A stretch of DNA of 53,819 nucleotides from Clostridia bacterium (GCA_017537245.1 JAFYLD010000003.1:1-53819); one strand, 5' to 3'; positions 8,826 through 18,376 are shown, numbered from the stretch's first letter. Notes: generated by a model not told the origin, from the sequence alone. Numbers and translations: made by a program.

Positions 8826-9632
8826 TTAAATTTCGTCAGTGCTAAAACTTGGAGTAGCGCTAGCGTTAAATTTGTCGACGTCGCGGTTATAGTCGTTTAT
8901 CGCAAAACGACAATGCACACAATATGATGATATAAAATACGGAAGAGTGAATATAAGAGGCGCGACAAAAATTGATAGCAAGAGCCATGGTATAAAAGAA
9001 AGAACTAGACCAAAAAAGTCAGCGCCCGTACGCTTGGCAATTATTTTTGACATATTTACCGCTTCGGCGGGGTCAAGTTCATCGTTGCTAACAAATATAA
9101 ACGGAGCAAGATAATATCTAAGCATAACAAACACTAAACCAAATGCCGCAAGAATAGCGAGAAAAGAGTTGAGTGTCCACAAATTTGAAGTCCATGATGG
9201 CATAGGCATATCTAATAGGTTATACACCGTTTCGGTAGAAAGTATATAAACCACTATGCAAGGCAAAAACAATATTGCCGCAGACAAAATAAATCTAATG
9301 GTAAGCATTGATATTAAAGTCATTGCGCGTCTGTATTCTTCTAAATTTGAAAAATATCTAAAAATTATAAGCACGCTGTCATCTTGGTCAAAAACAAGAC
9401 GTCTAAAATAGCTTAACACACCTAAAAGCAATGGCTGTAAAACTAAAAACGTCATAACGCACATGCTAACAGAATAACCAATTTCGCCCGCAAAAACAGA
9501 TATTAAAGAACTTGTAAGCGAAATAATAAAAAACGCAAAAATCGCTACGCAACAAACCGTTACCGACTTTAACAACTGTCGGTTTAAAGCATCTTTTGCT
9601 ACTCTTTTAACAGCTGGACTTGGCGCTACCAT
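8826..9632 (-). CDS. DUF975-like integral membrane protein
   Basis: A 268-residue protein with about five or six transmembrane segments. The C-terminal region with AVNMSKIIAKRTGADFFGL followed by LSFIPWLLLSIF and LPYFISSYCVHCRFA matches the pattern of DUF975/YIP-like membrane proteins (an amphipathic 'SKxxxxG' stretch, then LSFxPW, then a PY-containing last helix). The function of that family is unknown. AAAGGAG lies eight bases before the ATG at 9632. It is 50 bases after pcrA and 13 bases before the DUF5412-like gene. Confidence 0.6.
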   Translation of the reverse strand: MVAPSPAVKRVAKDALNRQLLKSVTVCCVAIFAFFIISLTSSLISVFAGEIGYSVSMCVMTFLVLQPLLLGVLSYFRRLVFDQDDSVLIIFRYFSNLEEYRRAMTLISMLTIRFILSAAILFLPCIVVYILSTETVYNLLDMPMPSWTSNLWTLNSFLAILAAFGLVFVMLRYYLAPFIFVSNDELDPAEAVNMSKIIAKRTGADFFGLVLSFIPWLLLSIFVAPLIFTLPYFISSYCVHCRFAINDYNRDVDKFNASATPSFSTDEI

Positions 9633-9682
9633 AATGATTCACTCCTTTACTTATATATTATCAAATACCAATATAAAAAGTA

Positions 9683-12076
9683 TTACATTTTTTTTAATTT
9701 TGCGTAGGCTGCCATAAGTTTTTTGGTGCCTACGGTATCAAACGCTATTTCGAGCAACGTATCGTTACCCATTGGCGACACAGAAACAATAAGTCCCTTG
9801 CCAAAAGTGCCGTGCTCAACGCGTTGACCCGCACTATAACTTTCGCTACTGGTGGGCGCCGCTTTTTTAGGCACAGAAAAACCGCCAAGCGTAGAAGTCG
9901 CAGGTTTGCTATAAGACGGCGCAACACTAGGACGAGTTGCGCGTGGGGTATATGAGCCGCCGCCAAAACCGCCCGAATATCCAAAGGACGAAGGCACCTT
10001 TGCCGACATATCGCAAAAGTCATCGGGGATTTCTTTTAAAAATCGAGATGGCATATTGCGGTTTGTAGAGCCGAATACCATTCGTGTAACTGCGTTACTA
10101 ATAGTAAGTTGACGCTTTGCGCGTGTAATTGCAACGTACATAAGGCGACGTTCTTCTTCTATTTCGCTCGCGCCTTCATATATTGACTGGTTGCCCGGGA
10201 AAATACCCTCTTCTAAACCGATGAGGAAAACCTTTTCAAACTCGAGCCCCTTTGCCGAATGCACCGTCATGAGAGTAACCTTGTCTTCGCTATCGTTCAT
10301 TGAATCGATATCGCTAACAAGCGCAATTTCTTCCAAAAAGTTTGAAAGGGTTGGCTCGTCATTTTCGAGCTCATATTGTTTTACGTTGTTTACAAGCTCA
10401 TCAACGTTTTGAAGGCGGTCGGCATTTTTGGGGTCAGCATCAGACATAAGACTAATTCTATAACCACTCTTGTCAAGCACCTCGGTAAGCAACTCGCTAA
10501 TAGGAGTTTCGTCTATTTTGGCGCTAATAGATTTTATCATATCGCAAAATTCTTTTAGCTTACCGGCCGCGCGTGAAATTGGCGCATATTGATCGGCGGT
10601 GTCTAATACCTCAAAAAGACTAATGCCCAATTGACGCGAAATTTCTGCCGCGTGATTTATGGTTGTATCACCAATACCGCGCTTTGGTTCGTTTATAATA
10701 CGACGCAGTCTAACGTCGTCGTTATTATTATTTATAAGATTAAGATATGCCAAAACGTCGCGAATTTCTTTTCGCTCGTAGAAACGCATACCGCCAATTA
10801 CTCGGTAAGAAATACCACTACGCGCAAAAACGTTTTCTATCGCAGCTGATTGCGCGTTTATGCGGTAGAGAACCGCGTGGTCAGAAAACTTTGCGCCGCC
10901 GCGCACGCTCGCTAGCACCTTATCGGCAACGTAACGCGCCTCGTCGCGCTCGTCAGCCGCTGTATAAAGTTTTATAAGGTCACCGTCGCCCTTATCGGTC
11001 CAAAGGTTTTTACCCTTTCGACCGCGGTTGTTAGCAATTACTGCGTTTGCCGCATTAAGTATATTACCAACCGAGCGATAGTTTTGCTCTAGGCGAATAA
11101 CCTTTGCGTTTTTATAATCATCCTCAAAATTAAGGATGTTTTCAATAGTAGCGCCACGGAAACGATAAATACTTTGGTCGTCATCACCCACAACGCACAA
11201 ATTGCCGTGAACACTTGACAAAAGATGAATAAGCTCGTACTGCGCGTGGTTGGTATCTTGATATTCGTCTACCATTATGTATTTGAATTTGCTGCCGTAA
11301 TATTCTAAAACGTCCTCGTTTTCGCTAAAAAGTTGAACGGTATAATTTATCATATCGTCAAAGTCCATAGCGTCGGCGTCTTTTAAACGTTTTTGATAAG
11401 CTTCGTAAATCTTTGCTATGGTTTGTTGGCGATAATCGTGACCGGCAGTTTCTTTAAACTCGGCAGGCGAAACAAGTGAATCTTTTGCAGATGATATTGC
11501 CGATAAAATACCGCGAATCGGGAACATTTTTTCGTCCACGTTATGATCTTTCATTATGTTTTTGATAAGACGTTTTTGGTCGTCTGTATCATAAACCGTA
11601 AAATGCGACGTAAAACCGACTCTTTCGGCATTCATACGCAAAATTTTGCCGCAAACACTGTGGAAAGTGCCTGCCCAAAGGCTTTCGCCACCCTCGCCTA
11701 GTTTTGCGTTTATACGTTCTTTAAGTTCGTTTGCCGCCTTATTTGTAAAGGTGATGGCAAGTATTTCCCAAGGGCGTGGCGCACTTACCGAGAATACGCC
11801 GTAAGGTAACGTGTCGGTTTTACCGTTAATGTAATCTTCTGCCGCCAAAATATCTGCATCGGTGTGCATAGGCACAAAATCGCTATTGTACGCCTTGCCA
11901 TATTTAACAATATTTGCTATACGATTTACAAGCACCGTGGTTTTACCACTACCTGCGCCCGCAAGCACCAATACTGCGCCCTCGGTTGTAACAACCGCTT
12001 CAAATTGGCGGTCATTCATATTACCAAAATCTTTTTCAATTAGCTTTTGGCGAAGTTTTATAAATTGCTCTGTCAT
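9683..12076 (-). CDS. pcrA: ATP-dependent DNA helicase PcrA/UvrD
   Basis: A superfamily 1A 3'-5' DNA helicase for nucleotide excision repair, removal of RecA filaments and resolving replication-transcription conflicts. The 797-residue protein shows the canonical motifs: GAGSGKTTVLVNRI (Walker A), ITFTNKAANELKERI (motif Ia), VDEYQDTNHAQ (Walker B/II), GDDDQSIYRFRGA (III), LEQNYRS (IV), LMTVHSAKGLEFEKVFLIG (V) and RRLMYVAITRAK (VI). The C-terminal tail is Gly/Ser/Pro-rich and ends in a Tudor-like domain (GQRVEHGTFGKGLIV) as in PcrA, where it contacts RNA polymerase. It starts nine bases after the HPr-like gene. Confidence 0.97.
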   Translation of the reverse strand: MTEQFIKLRQKLIEKDFGNMNDRQFEAVVTTEGAVLVLAGAGSGKTTVLVNRIANIVKYGKAYNSDFVPMHTDADILAAEDYINGKTDTLPYGVFSVSAPRPWEILAITFTNKAANELKERINAKLGEGGESLWAGTFHSVCGKILRMNAERVGFTSHFTVYDTDDQKRLIKNIMKDHNVDEKMFPIRGILSAISSAKDSLVSPAEFKETAGHDYRQQTIAKIYEAYQKRLKDADAMDFDDMINYTVQLFSENEDVLEYYGSKFKYIMVDEYQDTNHAQYELIHLLSSVHGNLCVVGDDDQSIYRFRGATIENILNFEDDYKNAKVIRLEQNYRSVGNILNAANAVIANNRGRKGKNLWTDKGDGDLIKLYTAADERDEARYVADKVLASVRGGAKFSDHAVLYRINAQSAAIENVFARSGISYRVIGGMRFYERKEIRDVLAYLNLINNNNDDVRLRRIINEPKRGIGDTTINHAAEISRQLGISLFEVLDTADQYAPISRAAGKLKEFCDMIKSISAKIDETPISELLTEVLDKSGYRISLMSDADPKNADRLQNVDELVNNVKQYELENDEPTLSNFLEEIALVSDIDSMNDSEDKVTLMTVHSAKGLEFEKVFLIGLEEGIFPGNQSIYEGASEIEEERRLMYVAITRAKRQLTISNAVTRMVFGSTNRNMPSRFLKEIPDDFCDMSAKVPSSFGYSGGFGGGSYTPRATRPSVAPSYSKPATSTLGGFSVPKKAAPTSSESYSAGQRVEHGTFGKGLIVSVSPMGNDTLLEIAFDTVGTKKLMAAYAKLKKM

Positions 12077-12084
12077 AATTTTAC

Positions 12085-12330
12085 CTATTTCTTGGGTTGT
12101 ATTTCATAGTGGAATGGAGCAGTATGTTTCAAAAGCTCTGCGTGAGCGTCGGTGTGCGCCACCATAACAAGCGGTTTTGTAAGGTCAAGGCTAAATACAC
12201 CCATAATCGACTTTGCGTTTACAACGTACTTACCCGAAACCAACTCTATGTCATAAGGCTTTGTGTTTGCGATATCTACAAAATTTTTAACCGCTTCAAA
12301 GTTTTTTAGTATTATTGTTTTTTCTAGCAT
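12085..12330 (-). CDS. HPr-like protein lacking the phosphorylatable histidine
   Basis: An 81-residue HPr-fold protein. The second half (VNAKSIMGVFSLDL) is nearly canonical HPr and keeps the Ser46 region that HPr kinase recognises. The N-terminal loop that normally reads G-[LI]-H-A-R-P-A around His15 is missing: the strand KTIILKNFEAVKNFVDIAN runs straight into the helix. It therefore cannot carry sugar phosphoryl groups as in the PTS. By analogy with Bacillus Crh it could have a regulatory role, but this is inference. The ATG at 12330 has AGAGG six bases upstream, which overlaps the preceding gene's stop. It is tightly placed between an unknown gene and pcrA. Confidence 0.8.
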   Translation of the reverse strand: MLEKTIILKNFEAVKNFVDIANTKPYDIELVSGKYVVNAKSIMGVFSLDLTKPLVMVAHTDAHAELLKHTAPFHYEIQPKK

Positions 12331-12340
12331 AACGCACCTC

Positions 12341-13009
12341 TTAAATCACGTAAAGACCGCTTTCAAGCTGCACAAACTCAAAGTTGCCCGATTTTATAAA
12401 TTTGAGTACAGGCTCTTCAAAGGTGTATAGTTCATCTACCGAATAGCTTTCAAGATTTACTTTGATTACGTTGTTTGCTTTACCATTGCTTACGTAAGCG
12501 TATTCGCCATCGATAAAGATATCTTCCGGAGCAGAAAACGGTGAAGTTTTACCACCTATGCGAAGCTCGTTTCTCATAGTAGCGATATTAAATCTGATTA
12601 AAACGTTATTTTCGCGAAAACTTGCCCAGATGCAATTTTTGTAGTAAGCGAGCGCAGATGGTGTTTCGTCGCGATATTTCATTTCGCCCGAAATGTTTAT
12701 CATACCATCGTTATCTATAATAAACACTTGACCGTTTGCATTACAAAGTAAGGTTCTGCCGTCAGGTAACACTAGCGCCTTTTCGGCAACAAAATTTTTG
12801 CAAATGCCTGTAGCAACACTGTAATTACTACCAAATTTAATGTTAAGATAAATATTTTCACTAACGTCGGTAAGTGATGAGTTTTCGATTGATAGCATCT
12901 TATACCAAACTACGTCACCTTGATCGATAACCGCTTTTTGGTATGGAAAAATTATTCCATCAGATTTTGGCAATATTTCGTAAATTTTACCATCAAATAT
13001 CTTTTTCAA
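12341..13009 (-). CDS. unknown protein with possible beta-propeller-like repeats
   Basis: A 222-residue soluble protein without signal peptide or membrane segments. It consists of short strands with repeating patterns such as EKALVLPDGRTLLCNANGQV, NCIWASFRENNVLIRFN and EYAYVSNGKANNVIKVN. These resemble NHL/YVTN-type beta-propeller blades, though 222 residues would make only an incomplete propeller. I do not recognise a family. The start is TTG at 13009 with AAGGA nine bases upstream; an ATG nearby is in a different frame and hits a stop. It follows the methionine gamma-lyase-like gene by 15 bases and belongs to the same run. Confidence 0.65.
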   Translation of the reverse strand: MKKIFDGKIYEILPKSDGIIFPYQKAVIDQGDVVWYKMLSIENSSLTDVSENIYLNIKFGSNYSVATGICKNFVAEKALVLPDGRTLLCNANGQVFIIDNDGMINISGEMKYRDETPSALAYYKNCIWASFRENNVLIRFNIATMRNELRIGGKTSPFSAPEDIFIDGEYAYVSNGKANNVIKVNLESYSVDELYTFEEPVLKFIKSGNFEFVQLESGLYVI

Positions 13010-13024
13010 ATCATTCAGTCCTTT

Positions 13025-14293
13025 TTATATCTTTAGTGCGCCGTCGTCAATCATACTTTGAACTGCGAGCAACACGCCTGTTTTTGCGCTGTGATAGTTA
13101 AGTCCGCCCTGCATCCACGCGGCATAAGGCGCACGTAATGGAGCGTCGGCCGAAAGTTCTATTGAAGAACCGAGCGTAAATGCGCCTGCCGCCATAATAA
13201 CTTGGTCGTCGTAACCCGGCATATCAGATGGCTCTGGACGAACAAACGAATCAACCGGAGCGCCCGACTGCATACCGCGACAAAATGCGATTAGCGCCTC
13301 GGGAGTGTTGAGTATTACGCTTTGAATTATATCTGCGCGCGCCTCGTCAACCGTAGGGCTAACTTTGTAACCCAAAAGTTCGAGTAGCGCCGAACCAAAT
13401 ACTGCAGTTTTAAGCGCCTCACCCGTTACGTGAGGAGCGGCAAAAAGTCCCATATAAAGTTCGCGATTGTGACCGAGTGACGCGCCGACTTCACGACCAA
13501 CACCCGGAGCGGTCATACGACCTGCGCACATTTCAACGTATTCTTTTTTACCTGCAATATATCCACCTGTTGGAGCAATACCGCCACCTGCATTTTTGAT
13601 AAGTGAACCTGCAATAATATCGGCGCCTACCTCTGTTGGCTCGCGTGTTTCGACAAACTCGCCGTAGCAGTTATCAACCATAATAACGGTATTTGGTGAA
13701 GTTTCGCGCACAGCTGCGCAAAGCTCACCAATTTTATCAACGGTAAGACTTGGTCTAAGGCTATATCCGCGCGAGCGCTGAATATATGCCATCTTATATT
13801 CGCCGCGTGATAATTCAGCTTTTATAGCATCGATGTCGGGTGTGCCGTCAGGAAGCAAATCAACCTGATTATATTCTACGCCAAAATCAACAAGAGAGCC
13901 GTCAACGTGACCTTCAAAACCGAATACACCAATAATTGTATCATAAGGTCTACCGGTAAGCACAAGCACCTTGTCGCCAGGTCTTAGCATGCCGAACAAT
14001 GCTACCGTCAAAGTGTGTGTGCCCGATGCAAAACTGTGACGCACAATAGCGTCCTCGGCGCCCATACAATCGGCAAAAACCTGGTCGAGCGTATCGCGAC
14101 CAACGTCGCCGTAACCATATCCCGTAGAAGTGCCTAAATGCATTTCGCTAACACGATTTTTAATAAACGCGTTTAGCACTTTTGTTTGGTTATACTCGGT
14201 AATACCATCTATTCTATCAAAGCTCTCTTTTGCCTTTTGCTCGGCGTCGAGAGCCAATTTTTCTAATTTTTCATTAAACTTAAAATAATTCAA
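13025..14293 (-). CDS. methionine gamma-lyase family (aluminium-resistance protein, YnbB-like) PLP enzyme
   Basis: A fold-type I PLP-dependent enzyme of the COG4100 group, about 422 residues. The family is annotated as Cys/Met metabolism or 'aluminium resistance'; the physiological reaction is poorly established. The stretches LGTSTGYGYGDVGRDTLDQVFA, IVRHSFASGTHTLTVALFG and VMVDNCYGEFVE are typical. The PLP lysine is expected in AGSLIKNAGGGIAPTGGY. I prefer the TTG start at 14293, because GGAGG lies eight bases upstream and the TTG overlaps the TGA stop of the GNAT gene (TTGA overlap). A TTG 15 bases earlier overlaps the ribosome site itself. Confidence 0.9.
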   Translation of the reverse strand: MNYFKFNEKLEKLALDAEQKAKESFDRIDGITEYNQTKVLNAFIKNRVSEMHLGTSTGYGYGDVGRDTLDQVFADCMGAEDAIVRHSFASGTHTLTVALFGMLRPGDKVLVLTGRPYDTIIGVFGFEGHVDGSLVDFGVEYNQVDLLPDGTPDIDAIKAELSRGEYKMAYIQRSRGYSLRPSLTVDKIGELCAAVRETSPNTVIMVDNCYGEFVETREPTEVGADIIAGSLIKNAGGGIAPTGGYIAGKKEYVEMCAGRMTAPGVGREVGASLGHNRELYMGLFAAPHVTGEALKTAVFGSALLELLGYKVSPTVDEARADIIQSVILNTPEALIAFCRGMQSGAPVDSFVRPEPSDMPGYDDQVIMAAGAFTLGSSIELSADAPLRAPYAAWMQGGLNYHSAKTGVLLAVQSMIDDGALKI

Positions 14294-14964
14294 GGATTTT
14301 TCCTCCAATAGCCCGCGTTATAAACGTGCTTAAAATTGTTTTTTAAATAAAAGGGCATAACCTCTTTTTCGCAAACGGCAATTGCCGTAATGTCATACTG
14401 TGACAAAAGCCCCTCTAAAGCCGCGGTGCCCATACCCTTTTGGTGAGAAGCAATACCGTTTACCAAAACGGCTTGTCCGTCCGAAATACCTATGGCGGCG
14501 CACAAATCTTTTTTGGCAAAATATTTAAGCTCGCCATGGTTTAATCTATGACAAAAATCCACCGCAAAAAACTCGTAAGGCGGCAAAGATAACCCTTCTA
14601 CGTTAAGTAGCTTGTACATTTCGCTACTGTTTACGTTATCTGAAATATTATCACAGTAAAACTTCTTGTCGCACTTTACCACGCAAACCTCGTGAAAGCT
14701 ATCGCCAAAAAGCGTTAGTAGCGTTTTGGCGTCGCTAAACACCGATGAGGGAGATATTACACCAACAAATTCGCGCAACTCGTCTATATCGGCATTGTTG
14801 TTATAAATCACCATATTGCCATCTAACATAGATATTACCGCGCGTGTTTCGTCCTGAGTCCAAAAAAGAGCCGCATCGTGATAAGAATTGTAAGCGCAAT
14901 TTATTTTTACAACCTCGGCAAGCGGTAGTGACAGCTTTGGTATCTCGTTTACCAAAGAAATCAT
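14290..14964 (-). CDS. GNAT-type N-acetyltransferase
   Basis: A 224-residue protein whose C-terminal third looks like the acetyl-CoA-binding half of a GNAT enzyme: QAVLVNGIASHQKGMGTAAL (pyrophosphate-binding loop, Q-x-x-G-x-G/A variant) then VCEKEVMPFYLKNNF. The N-terminal two thirds are divergent and I see no family match there. The ATG at 14964 overlaps the TGA of the upstream M42 peptidase by four bases, and its own stop overlaps the next gene, so the three are translationally coupled. Substrate unknown. Confidence 0.75.
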   Translation of the reverse strand: MISLVNEIPKLSLPLAEVVKINCAYNSYHDAALFWTQDETRAVISMLDGNMVIYNNNADIDELREFVGVISPSSVFSDAKTLLTLFGDSFHEVCVVKCDKKFYCDNISDNVNSSEMYKLLNVEGLSLPPYEFFAVDFCHRLNHGELKYFAKKDLCAAIGISDGQAVLVNGIASHQKGMGTAALEGLLSQYDITAIAVCEKEVMPFYLKNNFKHVYNAGYWRKNP

Positions 14965-15968
14965 AGCTTACCGCCCGCGATGTTTTCTAGCATATATTTT
15001 GTAAGGTCACGTACCGCGATAACGTCACGCATATCGCAGGTAGAACCCGACGTGTGAATATATCGACAAGGAACCGACAAAGCAACCACACGAACGCCGC
15101 CTCGACTTTGGTGAATAGCGCCCGCATTATTGCCGCCCGCTACCGCGCACTTGCTTTGAGCTTTTATGCCACTGTTTAAAGCTGCACTATAATATTCGCG
15201 GTCATAGCTTGTCGCGCCATCCATAAACGATACAACAGCGCCCTCGCCCTGACTACAAACCTTTTTACTGTCGGCAACGCCTGAAATATCAGCGGCGGTT
15301 GTGCCGTCAATAACAATTGCGGCGTCAGGATCCACCGAATATGCCACTACCTTCGCGCCGCGAAGACCAACCTCTTCTTGGGTAGAGAAGCTAGCGTAAA
15401 AGTCATATTCGGCATCGTTCTTTAACAAATCAATTAAAATCGCGCAACCAACACGGTCGTCTAGCGCTTTTGATAAAACCTTGTCGCCAACCACGGTATA
15501 ATCACTGCACATAACCGCGCAGTCACCAACGCTTATTAGTTTTTCGGCCTCTTCTTTTGAAGAAACGCCCAAGTCAATATAAAGGCTATCTACGCTTGGC
15601 AATTTTTTGCGCTCGTCACCCTCGCACAAGTGCACGGGCTTGCCACCTATAACGCCCTTAACACTGCCGTTTATAAGCACTCGGCGGAACATTAGCGCCG
15701 CGGTGTCAATACCGCCAACGGTGGTAAATCGAGCAAATCCGTCGCCGTCTATGTGGGTGATAATAAGACCAACCTCGTCAAGGTGAGCGTCTATAAGCAC
15801 CTTTTTAGCCGATGCGTTTTTACCCTTTTTAAAAGCGATAATATTGCCTAGGTTATCAACGCTATACTCACAAAAATCTTTAATTTGTGAAATTACAAAT
15901 TCGCGAACAGCCGCCTCTTCACCAGAAGCGCCGTCTATCATACAAAGACTTTTTAAAATCTCGTTCAT
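14961..15968 (-). CDS. M42-family metallopeptidase (glutamyl aminopeptidase/deblocking type)
   Basis: A 335-residue two-metal aminopeptidase of the M42 (FrvX/PepA/DAPep) family, which assembles into tetrahedral cytosolic dodecamers that clip residues from peptide N-termini. Metal ligands and catalytic residues are visible: IDAHLDEVG (first His and Asp, near 63), SKALDDRVG (bridging Asp), STQEEVGLRGA (catalytic Glu and metal Glu), VIDGT (Asp) and RYIHT (last His). It is the second of two tandem paralogues; its start overlaps the stop of the first. Confidence 0.93.
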   Translation of the reverse strand: MNEILKSLCMIDGASGEEAAVREFVISQIKDFCEYSVDNLGNIIAFKKGKNASAKKVLIDAHLDEVGLIITHIDGDGFARFTTVGGIDTAALMFRRVLINGSVKGVIGGKPVHLCEGDERKKLPSVDSLYIDLGVSSKEEAEKLISVGDCAVMCSDYTVVGDKVLSKALDDRVGCAILIDLLKNDAEYDFYASFSTQEEVGLRGAKVVAYSVDPDAAIVIDGTTAADISGVADSKKVCSQGEGAVVSFMDGATSYDREYYSAALNSGIKAQSKCAVAGGNNAGAIHQSRGGVRVVALSVPCRYIHTSGSTCDMRDVIAVRDLTKYMLENIAGGKL

Positions 15969-16966
15969 TACGCGCGACCTCCTAATATATATTTTTCAAG
16001 AAGATCACAAACGTTTTCTATATCTTTAAGGTCGATTATCTCAACGTCGGTATGCATATTTCTAAGCGGAATAGAAACAAGACCTGTCTTTACGCCGCCT
16101 TTTGTAACCGATACAACGTCGCCGTTAGTACCTGTTCTGCTACCCATTACCTCGGTTTGATATGCAAGCTCGTTTTCTTTTGCAATCGATACAAGCTTTT
16201 TAGATATGCCCTTATCAAGAACAGGTGACATACCTATCATTGCGCCGCCGCCTAATTTACCGCAATCGCGTGATGATACGTCAGGCGCGTCGGCAAAGGA
16301 TACGTCAATCACGAAAGCCTCGTCGGGCGAAATATCAAAGGTAGTGGTTTTAGCGCCACGATTACCAAGCTCTTCAGCGTCGGTAAAGGCGAAAACAACG
16401 TTATATGGCAACGTTTTACCATAAAGTCTTTTAGCAAGTTCCAAAAGGCAAACCACGCCCGCGCGATTATCAAGGCTTTTGCCTGTAATTCGTCCGTTTT
16501 GTAGTTCGTCTGCCTTTGCGTTAAAGGTTACAAAATCACCAACGCTTACAATCTCTTTTGCCTTTTCGCCAAGCAAGGTATCTATTTTAAGAGCCGCAAT
16601 ATCGTCATATTCTTTAGGTCCGCCAAGGTGTGGCGGGGTTGCGCAAAATACGCCCGTCACGTCTTGCTTGCCGTGTATTATAACCGTTCTTGCAGGCAAC
16701 ATACGAAGGTCCACGCCGCCGCAGTTTTTAACGGTCAAAAAGCCTGACGCGTCAACGTCGGTTACAACAAAGCCGACCTCGTCGATATGGGCTTCAAGCA
16801 TTAGCGTATATTCGCTCTCGCCCTTTATTTCGCCAACAACTTCTATACCGTTTTGGCGTGTTTTAGCATAGTTTGATAATATTTCACACGCCTTTTCGCT
16901 GGCATCGGTTATATTGCCAATACTAACCGCGTTTGATAGTTCAAATAAGGTTTCTTTAATATTCAT
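15968..16966 (-). CDS. M42-family metallopeptidase, second paralogue
   Basis: A 332-residue M42 peptidase with the same ligand set: LEAHIDEVG, GKSLDNRAG, FTDAEELGNRGA, VIDVSFADA and RNMHTD. The usual 'QEE' preceding the catalytic Glu is AEE here, a mild deviation. Its start codon overlaps the last base of the murD stop codon. Hetero-oligomers of paired M42 paralogues are known in other bacteria, so the tandem arrangement may reflect a mixed complex; this is inference. Confidence 0.92.
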   Translation of the reverse strand: MNIKETLFELSNAVSIGNITDASEKACEILSNYAKTRQNGIEVVGEIKGESEYTLMLEAHIDEVGFVVTDVDASGFLTVKNCGGVDLRMLPARTVIIHGKQDVTGVFCATPPHLGGPKEYDDIAALKIDTLLGEKAKEIVSVGDFVTFNAKADELQNGRITGKSLDNRAGVVCLLELAKRLYGKTLPYNVVFAFTDAEELGNRGAKTTTFDISPDEAFVIDVSFADAPDVSSRDCGKLGGGAMIGMSPVLDKGISKKLVSIAKENELAYQTEVMGSRTGTNGDVVSVTKGGVKTGLVSIPLRNMHTDVEIIDLKDIENVCDLLEKYILGGRA

Positions 16967-18345
16967 TAGAGTTCATTCACCAATTGTTTAAAATGATTTC
17001 CTCTTGCGACAAAGTTTGGATATTTATCAAAACTAGCGCATGCAGGAGAAAGTGTTACTATGTCGCCAGGCTCTGCGTTTGCGTGAGCCTTGGCTACCGC
17101 CTCGGCAATATCTTCTACCCTTACAATTTCGGGTTTGCCGTCAAAGCCTGCGTAATCACGCAAGCAGCTTTCAATCTTGTCGGCAGTATCGCCGCAAAGG
17201 TAAAGAGTCTTTACTCTTTCAACAAGATAAGGCATAAGCGGTTCAAACGGAATATGTTTATCGTAGCCGCCCGCAATAAGTATAACCTTATCAGAGAAGG
17301 CTTTAAGTCCGGCGATGGTTCTTGTTGGGCTTGACGCGATAGAGTCGTTATAATACTTAACGCCGTTTACCTCACGCACAAATTCGATTCGGTGCTCAAC
17401 ACCGCCAAATTCGCGAGCAACCTTGCAAATATTGTCAACGCCAACGTAGCCCCAAACTGCCGCAATAGCGGTTAGATAGTTTGCTACGTTATGGTCGCCT
17501 AAAATGCGAATTTCTTTGCGGTCAACAACAGGAACGTCAATACCGCGATACGCCATGTGAAGCATACCATCATCATCAAGCCATGCACCGTTATTAAGAC
17601 GGCGAGTCATACTAAAACCCAAGCTTTGACCGCGAACGTCCTTGCGGAAATCTTCGGTAATATCGTTATCACGATTAAGTACGGTACGAGAGAATGCGTT
17701 TTGGTGAAGAAGGATATTTTTCTTTGCCTCTACGTATTCGTCCATATCCTTGTGCACGTCAAGATGATTAGGAGCAACGTTGGTAACAACAGCCACGTCG
17801 GGGCTCTTTCTCATAGAAATAAGTTGGAAGGAAGAAAGCTCTGCTACGACAAAGTCGTCGGCAGTAATATTTTCAATTTCGGGGAGAAGCGGTGTGCCTA
17901 TGTTACCGCCAACAAACACGCGCTTGCCCTCGGCCTCAAGCATTTTTGCAATAAGGGTGGTGGTTGTGGTCTTGCCGTCTGAACCTGTTACCGCAAAAAT
18001 AGTAGCAGGACAAAGGTCAAAGAACACTTCCATTTCACTGGTAACGGCAATACCGCGCTTGCGTGCGCGTTCAAGCTCGGGTAGGTGGAAGTTCATGCCG
18101 GGTGTACGGAATATAATATCAACCTCTAGGTTGCTTAAATAATCCTCGCCAAGCTTTAGCTCTGCGCCTGCGGCCTCTAGCTCGTCTGCAATATTGCCAA
18201 TAAGCTCGCGCTCGCGTCGGTCACACGCGATAACTCGCGCGCCCTGTTTTAAAAAATTGAGTATAAGTGGTGTGTTGCTAACACCAATACCGCACATTGC
18301 GATTTTCTTACCCTTTAATTGACTAAAAAACTGCTTAAAATCCAT
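16966..18345 (-). CDS. murD: UDP-N-acetylmuramoylalanine--D-glutamate ligase
   Basis: Adds D-Glu to UDP-MurNAc-L-Ala in cytosolic peptidoglycan precursor synthesis. The 459-residue protein shows an N-terminal Rossmann domain (KKIAMCGIGVSNTPL), the Mur ligase ATP loop AVTGSDGKTTTTTLIAKML near residue 115, GGNIGTPLL, VAELSSFQL, the NVAPNHLDVH motif and the C-terminal NDSIASSPTRTIAGL motif, all typical of MurD. The ATG at 18345 has GGAGG eight bases upstream. Here murD is separated from the usual dcw cluster and sits between a VanY-like peptidase and M42 peptidases. Confidence 0.96.
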   Translation of the reverse strand: MDFKQFFSQLKGKKIAMCGIGVSNTPLILNFLKQGARVIACDRRERELIGNIADELEAAGAELKLGEDYLSNLEVDIIFRTPGMNFHLPELERARKRGIAVTSEMEVFFDLCPATIFAVTGSDGKTTTTTLIAKMLEAEGKRVFVGGNIGTPLLPEIENITADDFVVAELSSFQLISMRKSPDVAVVTNVAPNHLDVHKDMDEYVEAKKNILLHQNAFSRTVLNRDNDITEDFRKDVRGQSLGFSMTRRLNNGAWLDDDGMLHMAYRGIDVPVVDRKEIRILGDHNVANYLTAIAAVWGYVGVDNICKVAREFGGVEHRIEFVREVNGVKYYNDSIASSPTRTIAGLKAFSDKVILIAGGYDKHIPFEPLMPYLVERVKTLYLCGDTADKIESCLRDYAGFDGKPEIVRVEDIAEAVAKAHANAEPGDIVTLSPACASFDKYPNFVARGNHFKQLVNEL

Positions 18346-18376
18346 AAAGCGTTCCTCCAAAAATTAGTCTAGTAAT

